64,000 bases of DNA from positions 109,543,092 to 109,607,091 of the forward strand of contig OZ005648.1 of NCBI GenBank assembly GCA_963930645.1. Reading direction: 5' to 3'. This document shows, piece by piece, positions 1-12,500 of the stretch (within the stretch, counting starts at the first letter, position 1; the number at the start of each line of letters is the position of its first letter). The notes below the pieces were generated by a model. It did no database searches, was not told the origin of the DNA, and worked only from the letters and a program-made list of their open reading frames with translations. The position numbers and the translations under genes were made by a program. Source of the stretch: Salticus scenicus (taxonomy: Eukaryota > Arthropoda > Arachnida > Araneae > Salticidae).

Positions 1-694
1 TCAGACTGTAGAAATGTAAAATGATAGGTGGTTTTAGGCCTTAATTGGCAAAACTACAGATTTGATTATTGAAAATGTATTTTAAATGATCTTTTAGTGT
101 ATTTATCTTTTATATATACTGCAAAAACACCTTTACTCGGTTAAATGCCCCCCCCCCCTTCTCCCTCTTTTTACATTAATTTTATTTGTTCTTAAAATAC
201 CAAATAAATTCCTATCGGTAGACTGTATCCAAATAGATGATAGTTTTTAACATTATTTTACAGTGTATATTTTTCTTTAGATTCAAAATCAGTCTTTTTC
301 TTACTGATTTGAAGGTACTTTTACTTACATAATTGTATAAATTAAATTTTTATGTTAATATTAAATAAAGGTTATTTTTTTTTTTAATGTTTTATTTTTG
401 TCTGATTTACAGGTACAATTTTATATACTAAGTTTTTATAAAATATTGCATATTACATACATACAAGATAGTTATAATTAAATTCTTATAGCTAAAATGG
501 ACAAGCTCATATCATGAATTGTCTCTAAACCAAATTTAGTGGTAGCCCGTTTTAACTGCAGAAAGCTGTTATAGCGAAAATTTTAATTATAATGACTCTG
601 TATTTATATTTTCATAATCATTTTGTTTAGTTATAAAATAAATATCTATCAATGACACATTTCTTTCAATAATGCATAAAAATAGTGAAATCCC

Positions 695-1110
695 TCAACT
701 ACTCGGCATTGACTGAATACTTAGCCTAAATTTGGCCGAGTATTTACTGACTATACTTGGTACAGCTCTGTGTATCTCTAAGTTTTGAAGTTCCCTGAGT
801 TCAATTTTTTTTTTTTTTTTTAATGATGATGTATGTATGTGAGTGAACATGATAGCGTCTAATGGCCGTATATTAACCATTAACTTTAACTCTGTGTTCA
901 ATGCAAAAACTTGAAAACTTTCTAATGTCAGGGTGTAGCTTTCCAACAAAATTTGGCATGTTGCTTCTGTCATCTAGTATGAAGGATTGCTTATTTTCAG
1001 CTAAAAAAATATGAAAAAAACAATGCCATTAGATGGCAGAAGCATTGCGTGAAATTTTGCTGAAAGATTGCACTCGGCGGGGGATTTATAGATTATTTTA
1101 AATGGCATTT
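695..1110. repeat. Member of the tandem-unit repeat superfamily
   Basis: Words TATGTATGTGAGTG, GATAGCGTCTAATGGCCG and CAACAAAATTTGGCATG recall units at 40660-41450. The block also holds a loose inverted copy of ATTTTGCTGAAAG / CTTTCCAACAAAAT. Low-level similarity only. Confidence 0.4.
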
Positions 1111-1397
1111 TTATTAACATATCCTTTAAGTTTACTAACAAAACAATTCAAGTTGGTTGTAAGGGGTCCCCAGACCCTCAGATGTTTAAAATAGTTCCTG
1201 CCAAGACTCGAGGGGTTCCTATGCAAAAACAAAGAAATTTTAAGAAATGAATTTAGTAACAATGCTAGGGAATGAAACAGAGTTACTGCATGCCTTTATA
1301 TGGAAGAACCGATTAAAATAAGTCTTATCATACTAAATTAAATTCTATTTTGTGCAGAATTTTATATCTATTACTTAAGAATCAAAAATCGGCTTAG

Positions 1398-1429
<32 letters not shown>

Positions 1430-1546
1430 GTCAGTTTAATTAGGACGGCTCTTAGTTATGCTTGGGGAAAATTTGTTTGATAGATTTTTTAAAAAAATAA
1501 TTATAACATAATTTTTCAGGATACTTTGTATTGCAGAAATAGAACA

Positions 1547-1659
1547 CTGGTGCAGAACTTATACCACTACTAATGAAACAAAGTTTTCTACTTCTTAAAT
1601 CAATGAATGTATATCTAGAGAAATTTCATACACAAATACTGGCATAAATTCTGCACCAG
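1547..1659. repeat. Short inverted repeat
   Basis: Arms 1547-1566 (CTGGTGCAGAACTTATACCA) and 1640-1659 pair with two mismatches. Possibly a small MITE; the outer limits are not clear. Confidence 0.6.
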
Positions 1660-1871
1660 CATTCCATCCCTTGTATTGCCAGTTTGCAAATTTTGAAACA
1701 GCAATCTTCTAATTTGAATCATGTTAGATTATAAATTGGGTGTTTATTCTACATTGAAGTATAAAAATAATTACTTTGAAAATTGCAAAATTTAAACTGA
1801 TTTTTACAATAAACAGCTTATTAAGATTTTGAAAAGCAGTAAAAGTGCATAAAATAAAATTAAGGATATTA

Positions 1872-1909
<38 letters not shown>

Positions 1910-2108
1910 AATTTCCTAATAAATAGCTAAAATTTTACTATTTAATGCTATTTTAATATTAATATGCATTTTAAATGCCTTTTTAATATTATTTCAATAC
2001 TTAAGTTTTAAGTTGCCCTCATTGAACATTTAATGATATAAATGTGAATATTCAATTGAGAATGGGGAAGTATTCCTTTTTCCTTTTATTCAAACTATTC
2101 TCCCCCCC

Positions 2109-2219
2109 CACATACTGTTTGTTTTGTGATCCGAATCACAAACAAACAAGGACAATTCTATTCTTGTAGTAGAATTATCCTTGTTTGTTTGCGACTCGAA
2201 GTGAAGAATAAACAGTGTG
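2109..2219. repeat. Inverted repeat around GTTTGTTTG
   Basis: Imperfect foldback of about 110 bp. CACATACTGTTT pairs with AAACAGTGTG, and CACAAACAAACAAGGA pairs with TCCTTGTTTGTTTGCG near the centre. It looks like a small MITE. Confidence 0.65.
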
Positions 2220-3399
2220 CAATAATGATGTGAAATGCATATTATCTTTTGAATTTGTTATAACATTAAATTTATCTAATTAAAAGAGTAGTTTAAAATA
2301 ATGGAGTTTAAAAGTATTTAAATTTTTATTTTAAACAATCTTTATACAAATACTTCTTATACTATTAAATTACTACCTTAATTATGATGGCTTTCAAGAT
2401 TTTTTCTAAGAGGTGAAAAACTCATAAAATCGATTTTAACGTTGTCTCTTACAATGGCATCTTCTGAAAAAAACTCTTAAAGAAATAAATGTGTTTACTT
2501 GATGCATTTACCTTAACCTAATTTTCTGAGTAACTTTTGTATCTCTTACATATTTTAGTTTTCCTGCAAGAATTAACTTACAAATCTCCTTTGTAAGTTA
2601 ATGATATAACTGTTTTTGTAACAGATTAATTAAACACAATCGTAAACTTTAATAATTGCATTTTGAATCTAAAAGCAATTAAAGTTATACATTCAAGCTA
2701 CAGATGCAAGGCTGTATAATAAGTCTTTATTATTATTTCTCTCATTATAAAAATTCACAAAACATTATTTCTCGTTGAGGGAAAAAATTTCATTTATATA
2801 TGATCCATAACTAATCAGGGAATGTAAATTGTATGATTAACCCTATGTTAAATATAAGTTATTGGTTTTTGATTAAATTAAGATATATTAAAAATTATAT
2901 TGTACATGCAAAAAAGGCTCAAATAATATACATCCTATGTACATCCTACAAAGTATTATAAAATAGTTATAGGGGAAAAAAAATACAAATTTATTTAAGT
3001 GGAATAAATGATTGCTTAAAATAAATAGTCTTTAAAAATGTAGAATGAAAATGGGTTTGAATAATTAATTAAATTTAAGTTATTTTGCATGAAATTGGAA
3101 GTTATTTTAAATTGTAAATATGAAAAAAAAAAAAAAAAAAGCAAGTAAAAGAGAATTAAAATATTAAGAAAATAATTAATATCGTTAACTTTTTTTTTAG
3201 TTTTGATATATATTTTGTATTTTCTATCTTGTTCAATCGAGCGTCGCTAATATTTCTAAAATTAAAAAAAATGCAATTGTACATTAATAAAAATTCATAT
3301 TCTTCTTAGATATTACTAAAATATTTCAGCAAAACACATCACCGTAATGATATTCAGCATTTGTTTACGTCTGTTGCTATGCGGTTGCCACGCTTTCTA

Positions 3400-3570
3400 T
3401 CATCTCCCCGAAGAAAATTATCGGGGAAATTGGGGAGTTGCTGATCTCCTCGGTCAGAAGTCGTGAACAGCTTATTTTTCTGATCGAGGAGATCGGGGAG
3501 AAGTTGTGAACAGCTTGGGGAGTTAACGAGGAGATCGATCAGATCGAGGAGATATCGTGAACACGGCCAT
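3400..3570. repeat. GC-rich array of CGAGGAGATCG words
   Basis: Within 170 bp there are at least three CGAGGAGAT copies, one inverted copy (ATCTCCTCG), several GGGGA(G/A)-type words and three GTGAACA words. This crowding resembles the subterminal arrays of the hAT elements here, and CGTGAACACGGCCA could be a terminus, but no partner end was found. Confidence 0.5.
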
Positions 3571-3592
3571 CATGCTCAATGGCGTTGCGTGT

Positions 3593-3750
3593 AGTGGTGC
3601 GCTGAGCACCACTGGCTGAACTGGATTCGACCGACGCTCCACCGCGAAGAGTGTCGGATCCAGTTCAGCCTTGGTAGAGCACTGCTCATCGGCTTAGGGA
3701 CAAAAAAGTAGTGGCAAAATGGGCAAAACATTGGTCTTGCCTTGCCACTA
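3593..3750. other. Three consecutive hairpins
   Basis: Hairpin 1: arms 3593-3600 and 3606-3613, perfect (AGTGGTGC). Hairpin 2: arms 3614-3631 and 3653-3670, one mismatch in 18 (GGCTGAACTGGAT-CGAC). Hairpin 3: arms 3709-3717 and 3742-3750, perfect (TAGTGGCAA). They abut with almost no gap between the first two. Could be a structured RNA, a miRNA-like precursor or a transposon end. Confidence 0.5.
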
Positions 3751-3839
3751 GTTGCCGAAACATCAATGGAGGCAAAGAAACATTAAACTCTTATTAGAGA
3801 TTCTTTCAATGGAGGCTTCCATGTGAGTACTCAAAAAGA

Positions 3840-4180
3840 TTTTGGGTTCTGTTTGTTCGTGTGGCTTGCGATAGATGGCAGCCGCAAAAATCGTCCTACT
3901 GACTTATAACTTGGCACACACGTTCATGAGCCTCCCCACGGAATTAGCTGTATAGTTTTAGGTATGTATTCTATTTGTAGCTCATGTGCAGGGGCACACC
4001 AAAGTTTTTCCTATTATTATGGCCTATGGACAGAATTTGTATGTACCGCAAAGGCCACAAAAATCCCCCGATTGACTGGCAAATTGGCACACGCGTTCAA
4101 GCTCTGCATAGCAATAGCTGTATAATTTTTTTTATGCCTATATTATTTATGGATAGTGTACGTCTTACCACGGGGAAAGA
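3840..4180 (+). repeat. Two diverged tandem units
   Basis: AACTTGGCACACACGTTCA (3908) and AAATTGGCACACGCGTTCA (4080) open two ~172-bp units that both contain TTAGCTGTATA-like sequence. TATTATTATGGCCTATGGAC (4011) also resembles the units at 40660-41450. Confidence 0.6.
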
Positions 4181-4199
4181 CACTCTGTAAATGAAAAAC

Positions 4200-7100
4200 T
4201 CTAGATAAAGTTTCAAATTCATTTTTCTTCTTTCTTTTACTGTATCTATTAATTTAGTGAATATTTAAAGCTAAACTCTTTTATGTACTAAAACTAACGT
4301 TCTTTACCTGGGCCGCTGTAAACTATATTTAAAACAATTTTGAAAATTCTATATTACATTTATGAAATCTTAAAAAATAGTACATTAACAGTATTTAAAC
4401 CATAATAATAACAGAACAACTGATTGTGATTATAAAAATTATATATTTTTTAATTGTCAAATATAATTTACTTATGATAACTTACCTTATTTCTTTCCAT
4501 TTTGTTCCGTTATTTTTTATTCCGTTCATTAGAAAAATTAAAAGTCACGCAATATTTCAACATTTTAAAAACTCATCAACATTCTATATTATTTCCGTGT
4601 TTTATACTCTCTAATGGCCGAAGTCAAAAATATTTGCTCGTTGCATAGGGATGGAACTTTCATCCCTTTGAAAGATCTACTACCATGGTTTATTTACTTC
4701 TCGATTTCATACATTTCGATTTTCGATTGTGAAAGTAGAATTACAAAATTACTATTTATTTTATTGAAGACGGAAGACGAAGCGAAATGTTTACGATGTA
4801 GCCGGCGATATATGGATGATAAAAAAATATTTATATTTCATATTCATGTACCTAATACGATTGTAGCTACAAGTTTTCGTATATAAAAGTATCATAAAGT
4901 CATCGTGCACTATAAATTTGTGAGTTGTTTATCTTAAGTTGGTATTTTGACATGCTTCAAATGGACGTCAAAAAATCATATTGTACGTATTTATTACTTA
5001 TATGTGATCTTTTAAAGAGAAAAATAATTACATAATACTTATTTATTTCACTTTAGAGAATTTCCACTTAATTTTATTTCTATCGTTCATTTTAAAGTAT
5101 CAATCTTTTGGTATGTAAAGCAGATTTTCTTAAAAATGCAGTATTTAATATTAAAATGGGTTTTATAAAACTCTAACGAAGTAATAAAAATAATATCCAA
5201 AAATAGTGGCCTAAAATAGCAATAATATCATTAAGTTATCCGTAAAATATATAACAATTTTGATCATGCATCGACCTGTATAACGGTTTTTTGAATAACG
5301 AAAATATTACATATTTTGTATTGAGGTTAAAAGTTTTATCTTGTAATGCTCGTCCGACTATGTATGAATTTGACCATTGGCTGAATTCAGATTGAGGTAT
5401 AGAATGATATATGTATTGTATATTTCATTGCCTATTGTTTCAGTTTAAGGATATTGATAATTAAATTATAAAAATGAATGTTTTTGAATATTTTTTAAAC
5501 GATATTTCTAATTGGAAATATATATTTAATACAATAAGCACATCGCTTAATAACCACTTTACATGTCGGAGGAAAATAAAGCTGGGTAAATGTGGGCTGA
5601 TCCTTCAGTAGCCATTTAAGCTTGTGACTGCCTCATATAAAGGCAGAATTGTAATATTTTACCAAGCTGTAACAGTTGATCAAAATCATGTTAAACCAGC
5701 AGCATAGCAATTTTTTTCAATTTATAGTGTTCCTATGAGTCTTGGGAAGTGTTTAACTCTTTCCGACCTAGAATATTTTTACCTTAAATCATTAAAGTCT
5801 TCTGGGTTTTTTTTTTTATTATTATTATTGCTGTATACTGACCCCAATGGCATTGAAAAGAACAGTAAAAGAAAATTTGTTCCCCCTCTGGAATGTTTAG
5901 AGTACCCACAGGATTGTTCAAGTTGGGTTTTTTCTGTGAAAACTGCACCAACATGATCATGCAAGGTTAGCTTTTCCTGTAAAATCATCACATGTAAAAT
6001 TTTAAGAGTTATACATTTTCCGGCTCTAAGTCAACAGAAAAAACAACCTATTGAACTAAAATTGTTACTAATAAAAAAATCATTGATGTATTATTCTTTT
6101 ATTGACTGATGATTTTATTGACTTACAATGAAATTCTTTAAAACATGTTTTCATTTTTAATAAACATCAGTACACATTGTGTTTTTTCACACCATGTTTT
6201 TGAACTGCTTTCGCAGTTTTCAAATCTGCATTTTTGAGGTCTCGAAATGCTATAAACACGTGAGAAATGTCCCAACATATTGTATCTTTGGTCCTGGCAT
6301 GGTTTTTGGAAATGGATTATAATATTTGGATCTTTTTATCGGAGAAATAGCGACATTATTATCTTCATCATCATTTATGCTTTTGGTAGAATGTGGAGAT
6401 GCTACTGAAATCTAAAGCTTTTGCTGCCTCTAATTTGAATTTTAAAAGATTCATTTTATTTTTTTAGGGAATTTTATTTGTTATCACATCCTGTTTGTAT
6501 TAAGACCAGGAATTTACTATTATTGCTAAATCTATAAAATGCAAAGACCTTCCAGATCCATTTTTTATGTTTTGAACCATGTTCTAAGACTCCATTTGCT
6601 GATTGCAAACATCCATATCCTCCATACACTGATTATACATTTTGACTACAGAAGGATATGTTACTTCTATCTATTCACTAGTGGTTTATGACCAGAGTTT
6701 AACTTTTTCTACTAGTTCAGTATCACAACAATTCAATCCCTTTATTTTTTGCTATCCTTCCATTCACTTTCACAATTTTGTTGTCTTTTGCAACATGTTC
6801 TATACATGCACATGGCAAACACTTACCTTCACAGCAGCAGCTAGTCTGACGTAACGTCCAAGTCACACGATCGTGCAGGTGACAAAAACTTAACTCCTAC
6901 AAACAACATAAATTGTGTATAATTAATATTCTCTATTATTTTACAACTATTTGCACATTAAACTAAACATGTGTATCCAAGCAATTAGAAATATATTGAT
7001 AATTGCCTTTTTACGATAGATAGACAGTATTCCTTGTACATGCTAACAAAGCTTGACTTGCCAGCTGAAAGAAAAACATGGACTAAAACTGCCATTTTTT

Positions 7101-7357
7101 GACTGAAAATGCTACTTTACACTTTCTATGAACCAGCATGGTCATTCGTTTTGGGGTTTTATTATATACGACTGTTCCAGCTATGCAAAAATGGATGTGG
7201 ATGTCTAACCAGCACGATTTTGCAGCCTGGGTCAAAAAGGGTTATAGATGCTTATTTTTACCTTCGATTTCTAAAAGCCCATCTAATTTTGTGTCAGACG
7301 ATCTTAAAAAGAGCCTAATTTGAACAGAGAACCACTGGGTCACTTGTGGGGCAAATA
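4200..7357. other. AT-rich stretch without recognised gene
   Basis: Short open frames only, none with a recognisable domain or codon pattern. No paired transposon ends were found. The same holds for 2220-3390. Confidence 0.6.
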
Positions 7358-8224
7358 TTCTTTGTTAGGGATGAAACGGATATCCGGTAACTATCCGGTA
7401 TCCGGCCTATCCGGCTGAGTTTTAAATATCCGGCGGGGTACCGGATATCAGCACACCGGATACGGATATCCGGCAATTTCAAGCCGGATATCCGAAGGAG
7501 AAAATTCAAGCTTAAACTCCCATCAGATGAAAATTTTGCGACAATTTTTTATTGCTTTAAAACAGTTGTAGCTTGTAAAGGATTTTTTTTTTTTTTTTTT
7601 TTAAGTTGGCTTCTGCGAAAATCGATTTTGGACTCATTAGCAAACAAATTTAGCCAAAAGTAGCTTCAGGTCTAAGAAATATAGAAGCCCTATTTTAATT
7701 TTGTACAGAGTTAGCTAGGTTTTTCTTCCAGAGTGATCTATAACATTCCCCCTAATCTTCCCCATAACAATAAAAAGAGCTGTTCATTGTTGTTCCTGAA
7801 CAAATGATATTTATTCTCTGCAGTTGCAGTGTATATATAACTCTGTTTTCCTGTCTTTTGCTAATATGTTGTTAGATTGTTTAGTAATATTGTTAGTCTT
7901 GGATGTTAAAGTTGTTAGATTGTTTCGAGAATGAGTCAAATAATGTGCATTTATTGACTAGAACCTGTTTATTTACAATCCAGTTTTCCGTACACAATAC
8001 AGCTGTTGTTTTTGTGACCATATATTTATACTAGTAGAAACCTGGCATTACTTGCGCCATCTATCTATTCGATTTGGATTTTTTTAAAAACCCTCCAATT
8101 TATATAAATTTGCATTTTTAATGGAATATCTTACTAAAGCACCTGAATTTAGAATTCCCTGTTGCGTTGCATAGACATATCCCAAAAAATTAAAGTTACT
8201 TCAAATAAAAGTACATATTTAAAT

Positions 8225-9937
8225 CAGGGTTGGCAGGTTTTTGACACGTGACAGTTTTTGACGGTTTAAACCATGGTTAAAACCGTCATGTCAAAAACCA
8301 CCTTGTCAAAAATGTCAAAAACTGTCAAAAACCTATATTTATAATTTAATTGTCGTATGAAAAATTAGCATAATAAAATATAGTTCATAAGGATTTTTTG
8401 AAAAGTAAATAGAATGATGTTCTTTGAAAAACACCTTGTTACAACATTTTGATTAATATCAAAAACAAAACTTTAGGCTTTTAAAATTTTACTATGAATT
8501 ATTTCTATGTTCATTCAAAATATACTGTGACACTTTTATATATTATTATAAAATTTATTTATAACTATGCTTGATATAGCACATGTTAAACTTAGTTATG
8601 CGATACTTTAAAAATATAGTTGTTTTCAATAAGATATTATTGATCAGTATGTTTTAAAAGGTAAACATAATACATATTAATGTTTTTGGAGAAACATTAT
8701 AACATTTTGATTAATATAAAAACAAAACTTTAGGCTTCTAAAAATTTATGATTTATATATCATTGATAGATCATTTTGATTGACAAATCATTTTATTTGC
8801 AATACAACATTGTATAGTTCAATTTTTTTAGTATTATGTATTTAACCAGTAAAATAAAAATGCATAGCCTAATATTTTGTATTTAAATATTTTATAGAAA
8901 AACATAACTTTTTTTTTCTTAATAACTGCTGATATTGCAAGTTTTTAAGAAAAAGTAATAATTCTGAATGTTAAAAAAGCTTGAATTGTGTCTGAAATTC
9001 ATATAATTACCGTGAAACACGAGAAATATGAATGCTTTCTGGACGTATAAATTGTAATAAATGTAATATTTACCCATACAGATTTTTAAAAAAATTATTA
9101 GTCTAAGTTGTAGGGCCCACCAGCAGCCAAGTGGTACTACGCTCAAAGCTGGAAAACGTGAGGTGTAGGGTTTGGTCCCAGTGCACACTCGTTGGCTTAG
9201 CCATTCAGAGTTATGTTTTTCTCCAACACTTGTATAAATACGGACTAGGACCCTGTAGACAGACCCACACGGAGGGCAATACCCCTTAGGCCTAAGATAC
9301 TAGAGTAGTCAATCAGCCTTACTCAAAAAACACCTAACACCAATAGTCCAAGCTATAAACAGGTACAAATATTTATACAATCAATAATAATAATAAACAG
9401 ATAAAAATTCATTAATAAATGATAAGTATAATAAATGTAGATTATAAATGTAATTATTTTCAAATTCATATTAATTTACTGCCCACATATATTACTTAAA
9501 GAAAAAAAAAAAAAAAATCCAGTATTCCTGTGTTTTCATGTCTTATGTGAAAATTCATAAGTAACTTCGGAATTTTAGAATTTCATAAATATTAATATAA
9601 ATAAACATAAACATACAAAATATAACTGTATGCATACTTTGTATATATTTCTTAGATTATAAACCAGTATATTTACCTAATTTTTTATAAATTATCAAAA
9701 AATTGTTTTCAGATTTTTTAATTTATAAACAGCATAATATTTAGATATTCACTTGTATATAGCAAATATTACTAAATCCTATTTCTAACCAGATTTTAGC
9801 TCATTTATAGATGTTGAATTTTGATAATACAGGTTTTTGACGGTGAAGAGGTTTATGACAGGTTTTTGACGGTTTAAACCATGTTTAAACCTTTGTCATG
9901 TCAAAAACCACTTTTTGACGTCAAAAACCCAACCCTG
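8225..9937. mobile_element. Nested hAT-type element, family B (GTTTTTGAC ends)
   Basis: Ends CAGGGTTGGCAGG and CCCAACCCTG; exact 8-bp duplication ATTTAAAT at 8217-8224 and 9938-9945. The ends hold many copies of GTTTTTGACGG and its complement. The related outer element at 60827 lacks this insert at the matching point (near 61680), which confirms its boundaries. It contains a tRNA-derived SINE (about 9105-9350). No transposase was seen. Confidence 0.9.
9105..9350 (+). repeat. tRNA-derived SINE inside nested hAT
   Basis: An A-box-like AGCCAAGTGGT (about 9125-9135) and a B-box-like GGTTTGGTCCC (about 9169-9179) sit at pol III spacing. A non-tRNA body follows. The 3' limit is uncertain. The body, without the tRNA head, also appears inverted at 21063-21199. 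Confidence 0.6.
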
Positions 9938-10149
9938 ATTTAAATTTTCAGAAAGTCTGTACTTTCACTTTCACATTGTTCATAAGAAAAAAAAAATTCA
10001 GTTATTTAAAGTTTTTGATTTTGTACTGCAGAAAAACTTCACTTACTTAAAGAATTTTAATAACTAATGTAAAATTTTCTTTCTTATCTGTACAGAATAT
10101 AAAAATATAAAATAAGTAAAGAGTATAAATTCATTTTGAATTATTACTT

Positions 10150-12500
10150 TCTTATTAAATAGAAGGAAGTATTGGATTCGTGAAAATTTTAAACTTCCAG
10201 TTTTCTCTGGATTTGTGCATTTTGAGGGAACCAAAATACAATTTGACCATTTTTGGAAAATGTCTATCTGACAAAAATTTTGTGCAGTTCAAGAGTTAAT
10301 GCACAGAATTTCATATAAATTTATACATAGTTGCATCTTACCAAAAAAAAGGGCCCATCAACTTTCGGTGCAAATCACTCAACAGATGGCGCTACTGTAC
10401 TGTGATTTCTCCCATTTAAAGGAAGACTATATCTCAGCTTATACTGTGTATAATTAAAAAAATAAACTAAATGTGTCACACGGAGGGCTATTATGAAACA
10501 TGTTCATTCAATTTCTGTGCATAATGGCCAATAGGTGATGCTGCTATGCTGCAATTTTCCCGTGAATGGGGAAGTTATATCTCAGATTCATTCGTGTATA
10601 ATTGCTAAAAATTTAGTATGGGAAAGGGTCATTTTTATAAAACATCATGTTGATTCAATTTTGGTGCATATTGGTCGATAGGTGGCTATATTATGTTGCA
10701 ATTTACTCTGTGAATAGGAAGGCTAAATCTCAACATCTATAAAATTTAAGAGGGGACAATACCTAATCTCGCCGGCAGCCTTCGCCCATGTTATTCTATG
10801 GGAAAATTTGTTGCTACAATTACACATTACCTAATGAATATTTTTAAATCCTGTTTTCGCAGTCAGAAAATTCATAACCGTTAAATGAGTACTCATTTTT
10901 GAAAAATTCATTTTTTTAAATTTTTACATTTTAATTTGGAATTCAAAAATGCAATTTTTCACAAAATGCATTTTTCTCATTTTCTAATCGCAAAATGAAA
11001 TATTAAAATTTTAAAAAATCAATTTTTGGAAAACAAGTACTAATTTAACGCTTATGAATTTTTTAAATGTGAAAACAGAATTTAAAAATATTCATTAGGT
11101 AATGAGTAATTATGTAAACAAATTTTCCCATAGAATAACATGGGCAAAGGCTGCCGGCGAGATTAGGTATTGTCCGCTCTTAAGAGATAAACAAGATAAA
11201 AATAATATGAGAATAAAAGTTGGCTTAATTTGGGTGTATATCGACCGACAGGTGGTGCAGCTGTTCCTCACCTTTTGTGATTCTCCACATGGCTACATCT
11301 GAAAATTTTTAGATTAATTGCACTAAACTCAATATCTAAAATCTTTATTGTAAGCAGCTATGATTATGTTTCTTCTGCATGTTAAACAGCATGTAGCGTT
11401 GTTATATAGAGAGATATAGAAGAAAGTTTTGTGATGGCCATAACATACTAGTTTGAAGCTTTTATTTTATTTTATTTTTTCTTCTTTCTTTTATGTTTTC
11501 TTATAAATGTCTCAAAAGAAAGTATTGGATTCATAAAAATTTTCAACTTCTGGTTTTTGATGGATTTACACATTATAAGAAGTCCAGAACTTGGTTTGAC
11601 CAATTTTTAAAAAATGTCTGTGTGTGTGTGTGTGAGAAAAATTCTGTTCAACTGTACCTCCGGAACTACTGCGTACTACAATTACATATAAATTTATGTG
11701 TAGTTGCACCATGACATAAATCAGTGCCTACCAACTTTTGGTACAAATGGCTGAACAGGTGGTGCTGCCATACTGCGATTTCTGCAACTTAGAGGAAGGC
11801 TATATCTCAGAAACTACTGCACAGAATTTCATATAAATATATATGTACATGTAACTTGGCATATATTAGTGTCTATCAAATTTTGGTGCCAATCGCTCTA
11901 CAGGTGGTGCTGTTTATACAGTGCTTTCTGCAATTTAGGGAAGGCTATAGTTTAGGTTCTATTTCATGTAACTACACAAAACTTCATGTTGGAAAGGCAT
12001 GAGAAATTATGCTGGTTCAGTTTAGGTGCATGTTGGCCAGTAGGTGGCTCTGCAATACAGAAATTTCCCCCCAAAAGGGGAAGGCTATATTGTGTATAAT
12101 TGCATAGAACTTGGTATGTGAGAGAACCAGCCATTGTGAAACACTATTGAGATTTATTTGAGTTGTATATCGGCCATCAGGTGGCAATACAGCACTACAA
12201 TTTACTCAATGAATAGGCTAAGTTAATCCCAACTTCTATGACATATGTGCATGAAACTTGATATATAAGACAACCATTATGAAAGCAAATGTTGGCCTTA
12301 TTTATGTGTATATCAGCCGACAGGTGGAGCTTCTATTATGATTTTTCACAATCGTATATCTCAGCATCTGTTGATTAAAATTGCATAAGCTCCTTTTGTA
12401 AAATATTTATTGTGAGAAGCTCTGGTTAAACTTTTATACGATTTAAACCGTAAGTGGTGCTGTTATATAGAATTATGTAGAAGAAAGTTTTGTGATGGCC
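10150..12500 (+). repeat. Diverged tandem units within family A hAT
   Basis: About ten loose repeats of roughly 130-150 bp (excluding the MITE at 10750-11179). Each has words like TTTGGTGCATAT, AGGTGGCGCTGC, GGAAGGCTATATCTCAG and ACTTGGTATGTGAGA. Two heads of the form AAAGTATTGGATTC open the blocks at about 10160 and 11519. The same arrangement occurs at 61925-63250. Confidence 0.75.
10750..11179. mobile_element. TTAA-flanked foldback MITE
   Basis: 430 bp, TTAA at 10746-10749 and 11180-11183. The ends are GAG(G/C)GGACAATACCTAATC, and the two halves pair over nearly their full length (arms near 200 bp). Copy 60827-63751 lacks it at the matching site near 62520. The TTAA target suggests piggyBac- or Kolobok-type mobilisation; the terminal bases do not settle which. 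Confidence 0.82.

Noticed and set aside
4614..4886. 90-codon open frame
   Set aside because: No recognisable domain, AT-driven composition, no splice or promoter context.
5735..5991. Overlapping frames on both strands around a TTATTATTATT run
   Set aside because: Low-complexity sequence with no domain on either strand.
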